Positions 35,290-43,735 of a DNA stretch of 64,000 nucleotides are shown here, piece by piece. Both the position numbers and the translations under genes were made by a program. Origin of the DNA: Labrys sp. KNU-23. GTDB taxonomy: Bacteria; Pseudomonadota; Alphaproteobacteria; Rhizobiales; Labraceae. The DNA lies in assembly GCF_008330945.1 (NCBI RefSeq), contig NZ_CP043488.1:1364001-1428000 (forward strand), in the 5' to 3' direction. Every line of letters begins with the position of its first letter. Position 1 is the first letter of the stretch. Below the pieces are notes generated by a model, which did no database searches, was not told the DNA's origin, and saw only the letters and a list, made by a program, of their open reading frames with translations.

Positions 35290-36207
35290 ATGTCGAAGAT
35301 GCCGAGCTTCGAGGCTTCGCGGCGGCAATTTCTGCAGTTGGGTGGTAGTGCAGCCTTGGTGGCAGCTGGGTTTTCAACAACAGCTCTTGCGGATGCTGCA
35401 CGCCCTCTAGTCTATGCTTATGCAAATTGGTCCGATGCGCTCGCAATCACCTTCATCGGAAAGAAGCTGATCGAGGACAATTTCGGTTACAAGGTCCAGC
35501 CGCTGCAGGCCGATCCGGGTGTCATCTACGCCTCGCTCCAGTCCGGCAAGGTGGATGCCTTCTCGAATTCCTACATGCAGGGCACGGGCCCGCTGAAGGG
35601 CGACTACAAGGGCGGCCAGGCGGACTATGTGAAGAAAGTCGCCAGCGCGATCGAAATCCTCGGAGTCTCCGAAGGGCCGATGACGCAGGGCCTGGCGGTG
35701 CCCGACTATGTCGAGATCAACTCGATCGAGGAACTGAACGCGCACGCCGAAAAATTCGGCGGCAGCATCGTCGGCATCGATGCGGGCTCGGGTCTGATGC
35801 AATCGGCGGACAAGACCGTGAAGGCCTATGACCTCAAGCTCAAGCTCGTGGCGGGCAGCGAAGCGGCCATGGAAGCCGCCTTCGGCCGGGCCGTCGGCCG
35901 CAAGGACTGGATCGTCGTCACCACATGGGAGCCGCTGCCGATGTGGACCCAGTACAAGATGCGCTACCTCAAAGATCCCAAGGCGACGATGATGGAAGAG
36001 CCGTTCTACTGCTTCCATGCCGTGCGCAAGGACTTCAAGGACAACTTCCCGAAGGCGCATGCATTCTTCCAGAAGTTCCACATTCCCAACGATCAGGAAG
36101 CGCTCGTCATGAGCTGGATCGACAAGGGAATGAAGCCCGAGGAAGCCGCTGCCAAGTGGATCGACGACAACAAGGGTAAGGGCCTCATCGAGCAGTGGAT
36201 CGCCTGA
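35290..36207 (+). CDS. Betaine-type ABC transporter substrate-binding protein (OpuAC/ProX family)
   Basis: 305 residues. The N-terminus SRRQFLQLGGSAALVAAG has the twin arginine of a Tat signal, cleaved near ALADAA. The mature part has the family-typical YANWSDALAITFIGKKLIEDNFGYKV, VDAFSNSYMQ and WIVVTTWEPLPMW. OpuAC-like proteins hold quaternary amines in an aromatic cage; several Trp and Tyr residues at family positions are present. Preceded by GGAGAGGACACG. First gene of an importer operon divergent from the lyase-dehydrogenase-oxidase operon, so the probable ligand is (hydroxy)proline betaine. Confidence 0.93.
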   Translation: MSKMPSFEASRRQFLQLGGSAALVAAGFSTTALADAARPLVYAYANWSDALAITFIGKKLIEDNFGYKVQPLQADPGVIYASLQSGKVDAFSNSYMQGTGPLKGDYKGGQADYVKKVASAIEILGVSEGPMTQGLAVPDYVEINSIEELNAHAEKFGGSIVGIDAGSGLMQSADKTVKAYDLKLKLVAGSEAAMEAAFGRAVGRKDWIVVTTWEPLPMWTQYKMRYLKDPKATMMEEPFYCFHAVRKDFKDNFPKAHAFFQKFHIPNDQEALVMSWIDKGMKPEEAAAKWIDDNKGKGLIEQWIA

Positions 36208-36231
36208 ATCCTGCTTCTCACTTCGCCACGA

Positions 36232-36263
36232 CGTTCGGGAGCGGATCTCTTCGTTCCTGAACG
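36232..36263 (+). repeat. Hairpin between binding-protein and ATPase genes
   Basis: CGTTCGGGAGCG (36232-36243) pairs with CGTTCCTGAACG (36252-36263) at 10 of 12 positions around an 8-nt loop. It lies 25 bp after the binding-protein stop without a following T-run. This position suits transcript stabilisation or partial attenuation that keeps the binding protein more abundant than the membrane parts. Confidence 0.5.
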
Positions 36264-36291
36264 CCATCCCATTTGACGAGGGAGGGGTTGG

Positions 36292-37416
36292 ATGGACGCC
36301 AGCAAACCGGCCATTGAAATCAAGGGACTGTACAAGCTCTACGGCCATAGCCCGCAGACAGCGTTGGACGCGCTGAGGGACGATCCGAGTGCCGCCAGCG
36401 TGCCAGGGCACTTCGTGGCTCTCCGGAACATCAATCTCTCGATCGAGCCGGGCAAGATCTGCGTGATCATGGGGCTTTCCGGCAGCGGCAAGTCCACGCT
36501 GCTGCGGTGTATCAACCGGCTCATCGATCCAACCGGCGGCCAGATCCTCATCGGCGGGCGCGAGATCACCGCCGCCGGCAAGAAGGATCTCAGGCAGATC
36601 CGTTCGAGCACGATAGGCATGGTGTTCCAGCATTTCGCGCTGCTCCCGCATATGTCCGTCGTCGACAACGTGGCTTTCGGGCTGCGCATTGCGGGCATGC
36701 CACGCAAGGAGCGGCGGGCCAAGGCGTCCAAGGCGCTGGAACTGGTCGGCCTCAAGGATCTCGACAACCGCAAGCCCTCGAGTTTGAGCGGCGGCATGCG
36801 CCAGCGTGTCGGCCTCGCCCGTGCGCTGGTGATGGACACGCCCATCCTGCTCATGGACGAACCCTTCAGCGCCCTCGATCCGCTCATCCGCGAGGAGATG
36901 CAGCAAGAACTGCTCCGCCTCCAGGCCACGCTCAACAAGACGATCGTCTTCGTCACGCATGATCCCAACGAGGCCGCGACGCTGGGCGACCGCATCGCCA
37001 TCCTCCTGAAGGGCGAAGTCGTGCAGGAGGGATCGCCGATGGACATCGTGCTGTCGCCCGCCAACGACTATGTGCGCAACTTCGTCAAGGGCATCGACGT
37101 CTTCAAGGTGCTCACCGCCGGCCAGGTCATGGAGGCGGGCACAGGCTTCCAGGCCGCCGAATGGAAGAAGCAGGATGTCGTCAATGTCGGAGCGGATGAT
37201 CTCATCGCGCCCTACCTCGATCGGCTCTCGTCGAATTCGGGGCCCCTCGCTGTTGTGCGGAACGATGGCAGCTTTGCCGGCCTGGTGACCGGCGCTTCCC
37301 TGCTCAAGGCGCTGGCGGCCAATATCTCGCTTCCAAACAGGAAGCCTCAGCCCACTGCCGTCGCCGGCACGTCGAGCGGGAAAGGCATGGCAGAGGCCAT
37401 GCAGCGAGCCGTCTGA
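36292..37416 (+). CDS. Betaine-type ABC transporter ATP-binding protein (ProV/OpuAA family)
   Basis: 374 residues. Walker A GLSGSGKST (about 62-70), Q-loop MVFQHFALLPHMS, signature LSGGMRQRVGLARAL (about 164-178), Walker B ILLMDEPFSALDP, H-loop FVTHDPNEA. Residues beyond about 290 contain a short regulatory extension in the position of the CBS domains of OpuAA/ProV (IAPYLDRLSSNSGPLAVVRNDGSFAGLV). GGAGGGGTTGG precedes the ATG. It energises the permease encoded next. Confidence 0.95.
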   Translation: MDASKPAIEIKGLYKLYGHSPQTALDALRDDPSAASVPGHFVALRNINLSIEPGKICVIMGLSGSGKSTLLRCINRLIDPTGGQILIGGREITAAGKKDLRQIRSSTIGMVFQHFALLPHMSVVDNVAFGLRIAGMPRKERRAKASKALELVGLKDLDNRKPSSLSGGMRQRVGLARALVMDTPILLMDEPFSALDPLIREEMQQELLRLQATLNKTIVFVTHDPNEAATLGDRIAILLKGEVVQEGSPMDIVLSPANDYVRNFVKGIDVFKVLTAGQVMEAGTGFQAAEWKKQDVVNVGADDLIAPYLDRLSSNSGPLAVVRNDGSFAGLVTGASLLKALAANISLPNRKPQPTAVAGTSSGKGMAEAMQRAV

Positions 37417-37452
37417 CCATCGCGCCCGGGCGCATGAACAAGGAGACGCGTG

Positions 37453-38298
37453 ATGGATTTCTCGGAATTCGCCGACTCGATCGCCACGTCGATCGACGAC
37501 TTCACCACCTATCTTTCGACGAATTACAGCTTCATCTTCGATTTCATCGGTTCGATCATCAACGGCATCAACGGCCCGCTGGCCACGGCGCTCACCAGCG
37601 TCCCGGCCTGGGTCATCATCGCCGTCGCCGTCGTTGGCGGCATTCTGCTCGGGCGGATCACGCTCGCCGTTCTCGGCGGGGTGGGCCTCACCTTCATCCT
37701 TGCCATGAACCTCTGGGCGGCGGCGATGCTGACCCTGTCCCTCGTGCTGACCGCCGCCTTCATCGCCCTGCTGATCGGCATTCCCCTCGGCATGCTCATC
37801 GCCGAGTCCAAGAAGGTCAATGCGGTCGTCGAGCCGGTCCTCGACTTCATGCAGACCATGCCGCCTTTCGTCTTGCTCGTCCCAGCGGTGTTTTTCTTCG
37901 GGGTCGGCACGGTTCCCGGTGTGATTGCCACGATCTTCTTCGCGATTCCGCTGCCGACGCGCCTCACGGCGCATGGCCTCAGGATGGTGGAAAGCGAAAT
38001 GGTGGAGGCAGGGGAGGCCTTCGGCGCGGGCCGCATGACGATCCTGTTCCTGATCAAGCTGCCGCAGGCCTTCCGCTCGATCATGGCCGGCGTCAATCAA
38101 TGCATCATGATGTCCCTGTCGATGGTCATCATCGCCTCGATGATCGGCGCGGGCGGACTGGGCGACGAGATCATCCGTTCCATCTCCCGGCTTCAGGTCG
38201 GCAAGGGCGTGGAGGCGGGCCTGGCCGTGGTGGTTCTGGCGATCGTCATCGACCGCTTCTCCAAGCGCATCAGCCAGAAGGTCGATCCGACCGCCTGA
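37453..38298 (+). CDS. Betaine-type ABC transporter permease (ProW/OpuAB family)
   Basis: 281 residues. Membrane segments flank the conserved core ALLIGIPLGMLIAESKKVNAVVEPVLDFMQTMPPFVLLVPAVFFFGVG, and the EAA-like loop is EMVEAGEAFGAGRMTILFLIKLPQA. The LDFMQTMPPFVYL-type motif is diagnostic of ProW/OpuAB. AAGGAGACGCG lies before the ATG (an in-frame GTG directly precedes it). Completes the importer with the two preceding genes. A strong hairpin follows at 38333-38370. Confidence 0.94.
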   Translation: MDFSEFADSIATSIDDFTTYLSTNYSFIFDFIGSIINGINGPLATALTSVPAWVIIAVAVVGGILLGRITLAVLGGVGLTFILAMNLWAAAMLTLSLVLTAAFIALLIGIPLGMLIAESKKVNAVVEPVLDFMQTMPPFVLLVPAVFFFGVGTVPGVIATIFFAIPLPTRLTAHGLRMVESEMVEAGEAFGAGRMTILFLIKLPQAFRSIMAGVNQCIMMSLSMVIIASMIGAGGLGDEIIRSISRLQVGKGVEAGLAVVVLAIVIDRFSKRISQKVDPTA

Positions 38299-38332
38299 GA
38301 CGACCTTCCGGCACGGGACCCATTGCGGCGGT

Positions 38333-38370
38333 GCGGCCAGACCGCGCGGGGTTCCCGCGTCTTTGGCCGC
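38333..38370 (+). terminator. Hairpin downstream of the importer operon
   Basis: Outer stem GCGGCCA / TGGCCGC (38333-38339, 38364-38370) and inner stem CGCGGG-gtt-CCCGCG (38345-38350, 38354-38359). It starts 34 bp after the permease stop. No T-run follows, so it may act as a 3' stabiliser or Rho-assisted boundary rather than a classical terminator. Confidence 0.45.
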
Positions 38371-38497
38371 GACCATGAGACCTGTGCGTCGCGCGGAGAA
38401 CTCAACCAGGACATGAGACTTTTGCAGCTCCAAGACACTGGAAACCAGCCTGGTTTGAGGGAAACTCGTCCCAATTCCAGGCACATCGTTCACGGAC

Positions 38498-39271
38498 ATG
38501 GGAATGACTGACGGGACCATCAAGACTGCAGTGATAACCGGCGCGGCCGGCGGCATCGGACGCACGATTGCCCGCAAATTCATCGGGAACGGCTTTCGCG
38601 TGGTTCTCGGCGATGCCGACGCCGACCAGCTCGCTTCGCTCTGTACGGAACTCAACGCTGGCGGCGAGGTGGCCTGGGCGGTGCCCGGGGATCTTCGAAC
38701 CAAGGCCTATTGCGAAAGCCTTGTCGACGCGGCACTCGACAAGACCGGGCGGATCGATGTCCTGGTGAACAATGCCGGCATCATCACGCGCGGCAACATC
38801 CTCGAGACCTCGGACGACGACTGGATCAGGACCTTCGACGTCAATCTCACGGCGGTCTTCTATACCTGCCGCAGGGCGATTGGGCACATGAAGGCGGCAG
38901 GCGGTGGCGCCATCGTCAACATCGCGTCCTGCTGGGGGCTCTATCCGGGTCCCGGCCATCCCGCCTATTGCACCAGCAAGGGCGCAGTCGCCACGTTGAC
39001 GAAGTGCCTGGGGCGCGACCATGCCCCCGACGGCATTCGGATCAACGCGGTATGTCCCAACGAGGTGAACACCCCGATGCTACGCACCGGCTTCATCAAG
39101 CGCGGCTTCGATCCCGACACGGCCATCGACGAGCTCAATCGCAGCGTCCCCCTCGGCCGGATCGCCGAGCCGGAGGACATCGCCGACGTGGTCTGTTTCC
39201 TGTCGTCGGATGCGGCCCGCTACATCGCGGGCACGGCCGTCGAGGTCAATGGCGCCAAGCCGGTATATTGA
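38498..39271 (+). CDS. SDR-family NAD(P)-dependent oxidoreductase 1
   Basis: 257 residues, classical short-chain dehydrogenase. Cofactor motif VITGAAGGIGRTIA near the N-terminus, DADAD after strand 2 (favouring NAD), NNAGI near 93, catalytic Ser in NIASCWG and Tyr-x-x-x-Lys in AYCTSKGA. ATG 38504 is an alternative start. It follows the betaine importer after about 200 bp and is followed 10 bp later by a second SDR. Substrate unknown; it could oxidise a hydroxylated product of the neighbouring pathway, but no sequence feature shows this. Confidence 0.9.
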   Translation: MGMTDGTIKTAVITGAAGGIGRTIARKFIGNGFRVVLGDADADQLASLCTELNAGGEVAWAVPGDLRTKAYCESLVDAALDKTGRIDVLVNNAGIITRGNILETSDDDWIRTFDVNLTAVFYTCRRAIGHMKAAGGGAIVNIASCWGLYPGPGHPAYCTSKGAVATLTKCLGRDHAPDGIRINAVCPNEVNTPMLRTGFIKRGFDPDTAIDELNRSVPLGRIAEPEDIADVVCFLSSDAARYIAGTAVEVNGAKPVY

Positions 39272-39281
39272 GAGAAGTTCC

Positions 39282-40046
39282 ATGTCGAAGAGACTTGAAG
39301 GCAAGGTTGCGATCATCACCGGCGGCGGGCGGGGCATCGGGCTGGGCATCACGCAGCGCTTTGCCGAGGAAGGTGCGCGCATCGCGATCGTGCAGCGAAA
39401 CGCGCCCCCGCCCTCGATCCTGAACGAGCGGACGGTCTTCATCCAGGCCGATCTCACCCTCCCAGACGAGATCGCCCGTGCCGTGGACCGAACCGTCGAG
39501 CGCTTCGGCGGCCTCGACATCCTGGTGAACAATGCCGGCATCATGTTCGAGAAGACCGTCGAGGAGATGTCCGAGGCAGATTGGGACCAGATGATGACGG
39601 TCAACCTCAAGGCGCCCTTCCTGCTCACCAAGAGGGCCGTGCCGCTGATGCGGTCTCGCGGCGGCGGGAGCCTGATCAATATCGGTTCGATCGAGGGGAT
39701 CGGCTCCAATCCCGGCCATCCGGCCTATTCAGCCTCGAAGGCCGGCATTCATGGCTTTACCGCTGCAGTCGCCGTGGATCACGGGCGGGACGGTATCCGC
39801 TGCAACGCGATCGCACCGGGCTGGATCAATTCGGACCTCAGCGAGATCTACCTGGAAAGCATGCCCGACAGTGCGCGGATCCGACGCGAACTCCTGGCCA
39901 TGCATCCGGCAGGCCGCCTGGGAGAGCCGCGCGACATCGGCAATCTCGCAGTATGGCTTGCCTCCGATGAGAGCACGTTTGCGACCGGACAGGTCTTTGT
40001 CATGGACGGAGGCCGCACCAAAAAGCTTCCTTTGCCGATAGGCTGA
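39282..40046 (+). CDS. SDR-family NAD(P)-dependent oxidoreductase 2
   Basis: 254 residues. Cofactor motif IITGGGRGIGLGIT, NNAGIMFEKTVEEMSEADW, catalytic Ser in NIGSIEG and Tyr-Lys in AYSASKAGIHGF. Strand 2 ends IVQRN, without the acidic residue found in the first SDR, so the cofactor preference may be NADP. GAGAGAAG precedes the ATG. Likely cotranscribed with SDR 1. The pair could catalyse linked or alternative steps; substrates are not deducible. Confidence 0.9.
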   Translation: MSKRLEGKVAIITGGGRGIGLGITQRFAEEGARIAIVQRNAPPPSILNERTVFIQADLTLPDEIARAVDRTVERFGGLDILVNNAGIMFEKTVEEMSEADWDQMMTVNLKAPFLLTKRAVPLMRSRGGGSLINIGSIEGIGSNPGHPAYSASKAGIHGFTAAVAVDHGRDGIRCNAIAPGWINSDLSEIYLESMPDSARIRRELLAMHPAGRLGEPRDIGNLAVWLASDESTFATGQVFVMDGGRTKKLPLPIG

Positions 40047-40054
40047 TTTTCATC

Positions 40055-40225
40055 CTGTTGTCGGCGGCTTGCGAGCTGCGGCGCCAACTTACGCCAGTCG
40101 AACAGCTGGTTCGGCTGGATACCGGGACGCCGAGCAACAATGCTCACCGTCTCATGCAGTTCATTGGTCTCCTGAACGATGACAGGCTTCCCGACCGTCG
40201 ACCAGCCCGATGCCGCTCGGGTCCT
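40055..40225 (-). pseudogene. Remnant of an IS3-family (IS2-like) OrfA transposase
   Basis: On the minus strand about 55 codons read ...GKPVIVQETNELHETVSIVA then RRPGIQPNQLFDWRKLAPQL. This matches the helix-turn-helix segment of IS2-type OrfA (typical: EEK..IV.ET...G.TVS.VARRHGI..NQLF.WRKL). The N-terminal part and the whole of orfB are missing. The remainder of the 450-bp spacer (40047-40496) holds nothing else recognisable except the AT-rich region with the inverted repeat before the monooxygenase gene. Confidence 0.75.
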
Positions 40226-40458
40226 CGCGTAACCGGCGGGAGATCGTGGCCGGGGATTAGGGAGCCGCTTCACACACTGATAGCGGATGCCCGCGCCATG
40301 ATCGGCCCCTTGAGTATCGGGCAGACATCGCATGACTGCCGAGCCGGCCATGTAGCGCGATGGATCGCGTTGGTGCTGCCTGATTCAGCAGGCATGCACG
40401 GTCGCTCCCACGATCCCCGCCTCGAGTTTTTATTATATAAAATCTATGGACTTTATTT

Positions 40459-40502
40459 ATTCATTCGATACTGTGGTTAGAGACGTATAACATCGAATGA
40501 AT
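40459..40502 (+). promoter_or_regulatory. Perfect 11-bp inverted repeat overlapping the monooxygenase start codon
   Basis: ATTCATTCGAT (40459-40469) and ATCGAATGAAT (40492-40502) are perfect inverted repeats with a 22-bp spacer; the right arm contains the start ATG at 40497. It lies in an AT-rich segment that includes TATATAAAATC at about 40434-40444. Either an operator for a dimer binding two sites 33 bp apart, or an RNA hairpin that hides the start codon. Confidence 0.6.
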
Positions 40503-41864
40503 GTATTTATGAGTTCCCTGCAACCAATTCCGCTGGGCATCGTGCTCTATCCCTCAGGCCACCATGTCGCAGCGTGGGCGGATCCGCGCACCCCGGCCGA
40601 TGCCGCGGTCGATCCAAGCCATTACATCCGCAGTGCGCAGCAGGCGGAAGCTGCCAAGCTCGACTTTGTCTTCGTCTCCGATCGCCTCGGCATTCCCGAT
40701 GCCGCACCGGAAGCCCTCGCCCGGGTCGATGAATGGTCTCACGGCTTCGAAGCGCTGACGCTCACTGCCGCGCTTGCGGCCGCGACGAGCCGGATCGGCC
40801 TGGTCGCAACGGCTTCCACCACCTTCACCGAGCCCTATTTCCTCGCCCGCCAGATTGCCTCGCTGGACTTGATCTCCAGGGGACGCGCCGGCTGGAACCT
40901 CGTCACCTCGTCCCTGCCGGCCGAGGCTCGCAACTTCTCATCGAGCCTGTCGTTCGATCATGCCGCCCGCTATGAACGTGCCGAGGAGTTCCTCGACGTC
41001 CTGCTCGGCCTGTGGGACAGCTGGGAGGAAGGTGCGTTCCTGCGCGATCGCGACAGCGGCTTGGTGTTTGATCCCGCAAGCCTCCATAGGCTCGACCATG
41101 ATGGCAAGTATTTTCGGTCCCGTGGTCCCCTCAACGTACCACCCTCCCCCCAGCGGCGGCCCGTGATCGTCCAGGCCGGTTCGTCCGGTCCCGGCATTCG
41201 GCTGGCTGCACGGGCCGGCGAAATCGTCTTCACGGCCCAGCCCGACCTCACCAAGGCCAAGCTTTTTCGAGCGGAAATCAAGGCGAGGGCCCGCGCCTTC
41301 GGCCGCAGCGCCGAAGACGTCCTGGTTCTGCCGGGGATCTTCCCGGTGATCGGCAGCACCCAAGCCGAGGCCCAGGAGATCTTCGAAGAGCTCCAATCCC
41401 GCATCTCTCCCCAGGTCGGCCTGTCGCTGCTGGAAACCTATCTGGGCGACGTCGATCTTTCCGGCACCGATCTCGATGGCCCGTTGCCGCCCCTGCCCGA
41501 GTCCAATTCGATCAAGAGCCGCCAAGGCCTGCTGGTCGCGCTGGCCACCCGCGAAAACCTCACGATCCGGCAGTTGATCAAGCGTGTCGCCGGCGCCCGA
41601 GGCCATTGGCAGGTCGTGGGGACCGCCCAATCCATTGCCGACCAGATGGAAGAGTGGGTGCGCGAGGGAGCTGCAGACGGTTTTGCCGTCTTGCCGCCGA
41701 CCTTCCCGCAGGGCCTCTCGGCTTTCGTCAACGAGGTCGTGCCGGAACTGCGGCGCCGCGGACGCGTGCGTGAAGACTACGCCGGCACCACCCTGCGCGA
41801 GCATCTGGGCCTGGCACGCCCCCTCTCCCGCCATAGCCCCGAAACGCTCAGGCATTCAGCCTAG
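40497..41864 (+). CDS. LLM-class flavin-dependent monooxygenase (NtaA/SnaA/DszA family)
   Basis: 455 residues, TIM-barrel bacterial-luciferase-like. PLGIVLYPSGHHVAAWADP at the start, LDFVFVSDRLG, GLVATASTTFTEPYFLARQIASLDLISRGRAGWNLVTS and RPVIVQAGSSGPGIRLAAR are the standard blocks of the nitrilotriacetate monooxygenase A / pristinamycin synthase / DszA group. These use FMNH2 from a separate reductase to oxidise N- or S-containing compounds. No flavin reductase gene is nearby. First gene of an operon with a betaine-type ABC importer and a family-3 binding protein, so it probably oxidises the imported compound. Start ATG 40497 or 40509; neither has a good ribosome-binding site. Confidence 0.9.
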   Translation: MNVFMSSLQPIPLGIVLYPSGHHVAAWADPRTPADAAVDPSHYIRSAQQAEAAKLDFVFVSDRLGIPDAAPEALARVDEWSHGFEALTLTAALAAATSRIGLVATASTTFTEPYFLARQIASLDLISRGRAGWNLVTSSLPAEARNFSSSLSFDHAARYERAEEFLDVLLGLWDSWEEGAFLRDRDSGLVFDPASLHRLDHDGKYFRSRGPLNVPPSPQRRPVIVQAGSSGPGIRLAARAGEIVFTAQPDLTKAKLFRAEIKARARAFGRSAEDVLVLPGIFPVIGSTQAEAQEIFEELQSRISPQVGLSLLETYLGDVDLSGTDLDGPLPPLPESNSIKSRQGLLVALATRENLTIRQLIKRVAGARGHWQVVGTAQSIADQMEEWVREGAADGFAVLPPTFPQGLSAFVNEVVPELRRRGRVREDYAGTTLREHLGLARPLSRHSPETLRHSA

Positions 41865-41895
41865 GCAATCCCACTCTACCAACGGAAGATCGACC

Positions 41896-42858
41896 ATGCG
41901 TAATTTCAACGTTGCCGGTTTGGCGCTATCGGCAATTCTTGTCACCGGAGCCGGGGCGCAGGCCGCCACCATCACCATCGCCGATCCTGGCTATGCGACC
42001 GCACAGGCAACGGCCTTTGTCGTGAAGGCCGTGCTGGAAGACAGGCTGGGCACGGACGTCAAGATCGTCAACGCCGCCTCCGTTCCCGTGATCTGGGAGG
42101 CCCTCGCCCGCGACACCGGCGACATCGACGTCTGGACGGATGTATGGCTGCCGAACCAGGCCGCCGCCGTCGAGCAATATGTCACCAAGGCCGGCGCGGC
42201 CAAGCTATCGCCTCTCTTCTATGCCGGCACGCAAGGCTATTGCGTGACCAAGAGCGCTGCCGAGCAGGGTGTCAAATCGGTCTATGATCTTGCCGATCCG
42301 GACAAGGCCAAGCTCTTCGATGCCAAGGGCGATGGCAAGGGCCAGATCTGGCTTGGGGCCTCCGGCTGGCTGTCGACCCAGATAGAAAAGGTTCGGGCTC
42401 GGGACTACGGCTTTGCCGACTTCTTCGACCTGGAGACGACCGACGAAGCCATAGCGACCGCTTCCCTCGACAAGGCCTCCAAGGATGGCAAGGGCTGGAT
42501 CGGTTATTGCTACGGCCCGCATCAGAATTTTGCGCGCTACGAGCTGGTCCATCTGCAGGAGCCTGCCCATGACGACAAGACCTTCACCTTTGTGAACCCG
42601 AAGGACGATCCCGCCTGGTTCGAGAAGTCCGCGGTCAAGTCGGCTTATAAGGATGCCGAGATCCATATTGCCTACAGCAAATCGGTCGCCGACCGCGCCC
42701 CGGAGGTCGCCAGGCTGCTCGAACGCGTTCAATTCGACACCCAGACGGTGAGCCAGCTCGCCTTCGAGATCGCCGTCAACAAGAAGACGCCTGACGAGGC
42801 CGCCCGCGCATGGGTGAAGGCCCATCCCGATCTCGTGGCCAAGTGGCAGGCGCCTTGA
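41896..42858 (+). CDS. Second betaine-type ABC substrate-binding protein (OpuAC family)
   Basis: 320 residues with signal peptide FNVAGLALSAILVTGAGAQAA. The mature part ITIADPGYATAQATAFVVKAVLEDRLG, VIWEALARDTGDIDVWTDVWLPNQ and KGWIGYCYGPHQ are OpuAC/ProX-type and carry several aromatic residues. It differs clearly from the binding protein at 35290 (Sec-type rather than Tat-type signal), so it is not a recent duplicate and probably binds a different quaternary amine or sulfonium compound. 31 bp after the monooxygenase; 7 bp before the ATPase gene. Confidence 0.92.
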   Translation: MRNFNVAGLALSAILVTGAGAQAATITIADPGYATAQATAFVVKAVLEDRLGTDVKIVNAASVPVIWEALARDTGDIDVWTDVWLPNQAAAVEQYVTKAGAAKLSPLFYAGTQGYCVTKSAAEQGVKSVYDLADPDKAKLFDAKGDGKGQIWLGASGWLSTQIEKVRARDYGFADFFDLETTDEAIATASLDKASKDGKGWIGYCYGPHQNFARYELVHLQEPAHDDKTFTFVNPKDDPAWFEKSAVKSAYKDAEIHIAYSKSVADRAPEVARLLERVQFDTQTVSQLAFEIAVNKKTPDEAARAWVKAHPDLVAKWQAP

Positions 42859-42865
42859 AGCGCAG

Positions 42866-43735
42866 ATGATCGAACTCAGGAACCTCTGGAAGATCTTCGC
42901 CGCGCGGCCAGAGCAAGTCCTCGCGGCCGCCCGCGAGGGCAGCGCGACGAAGGATGAACTTCGCCAGCGCTTCGATGCGGTGATCGGGGTGGCCGATGCG
43001 ACTTTCCGCATCGAGCGTGGCGAGATCTTCTGCGTCATGGGCCTGTCGGGAAGCGGCAAGTCGACGCTGGTGCGCCTGATCAACCGGCTCATCGAGCCGA
43101 CCGATGGCGACGTCCTGATCGATGGCGTCAATGTGGGCAGGCTGTCGGCCACGGACCTGCGGCAACTGCGCGCCCGTACCATCGGGATGGTGTTCCAGGC
43201 CAATGCGCTGCTGCCCCATCGCTCGGTACGGGACAATGTCGCGATGCCGCTGGAGATCCAGCATGTGGCGCGCTATGCGCGGGAGGATCGGGCCGAGGAA
43301 GCGCTTGCAAAGGTCGGCCTCGCCGGCTGGGGCGACCGCTCGGTACAGGACCTGTCCGGCGGCATGCAGCAACGCGTCGGCCTTGCCCGGGCCATCGCTG
43401 CCGATCCCGGCATTCTGCTCATGGACGAGCCGTTCAGTGCCCTTGATCCCCTCATCCGGCGCCAGTTGCAGGACGAGTTCCTCAGACTGTCGCGCGATAT
43501 CGGCAAGACCACGGTGTTCATCACGCATGACCTTCAGGAGGCCATACGGATCGGCGATCGCATCGCGATCATGCGGGACGGCGTCGTCATCCAGATCGGC
43601 ACGCCTCCCGAAATCCTGCATGAGCCGGCCAATGACTATGTCAGGGATTTCGTCGCCCATATCGCCGAGCCGCTTGCGCCGACGCCGGTAGCGGATGGGA
43701 TCCGCGAAGTTGCCGATGGGAGCGCCGCGCCATGA
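42866..43735 (+). CDS. Second betaine-type ABC ATP-binding protein
   Basis: 289 residues. Walker A GLSGSGKST (near 56-64), MVFQANALLPHRS, signature LSGGMQQRVGLARAI, Walker B ILLMDEPFSALDP, H-loop FITHDLQEA. Shorter than the ATPase at 36292: no C-terminal regulatory extension. The opening MIELRNLWKIFAARPEQVLAAAR is the usual ProV-type start. The stop overlaps the permease start (ATGA). Confidence 0.94.
   Translation: MIELRNLWKIFAARPEQVLAAAREGSATKDELRQRFDAVIGVADATFRIERGEIFCVMGLSGSGKSTLVRLINRLIEPTDGDVLIDGVNVGRLSATDLRQLRARTIGMVFQANALLPHRSVRDNVAMPLEIQHVARYAREDRAEEALAKVGLAGWGDRSVQDLSGGMQQRVGLARAIAADPGILLMDEPFSALDPLIRRQLQDEFLRLSRDIGKTTVFITHDLQEAIRIGDRIAIMRDGVVIQIGTPPEILHEPANDYVRDFVAHIAEPLAPTPVADGIREVADGSAAP

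Noticed and set aside
35407-38703. Very long minus-strand open frame (1098 codons) across the betaine importer
   Set aside because: It is antisense to three clear genes (OpuAC, OpuAA, OpuAB families) and its translation is rich in Arg, His, Asp and Gly without any domain; a high-GC shadow frame.
39848-40351. Whole 167-codon minus-strand frame as an intact transposase gene
   Set aside because: Only the central 55 codons resemble IS2-type OrfA; the rest overlaps the SDR 2 gene antisense or matches nothing, so it is listed as a remnant.
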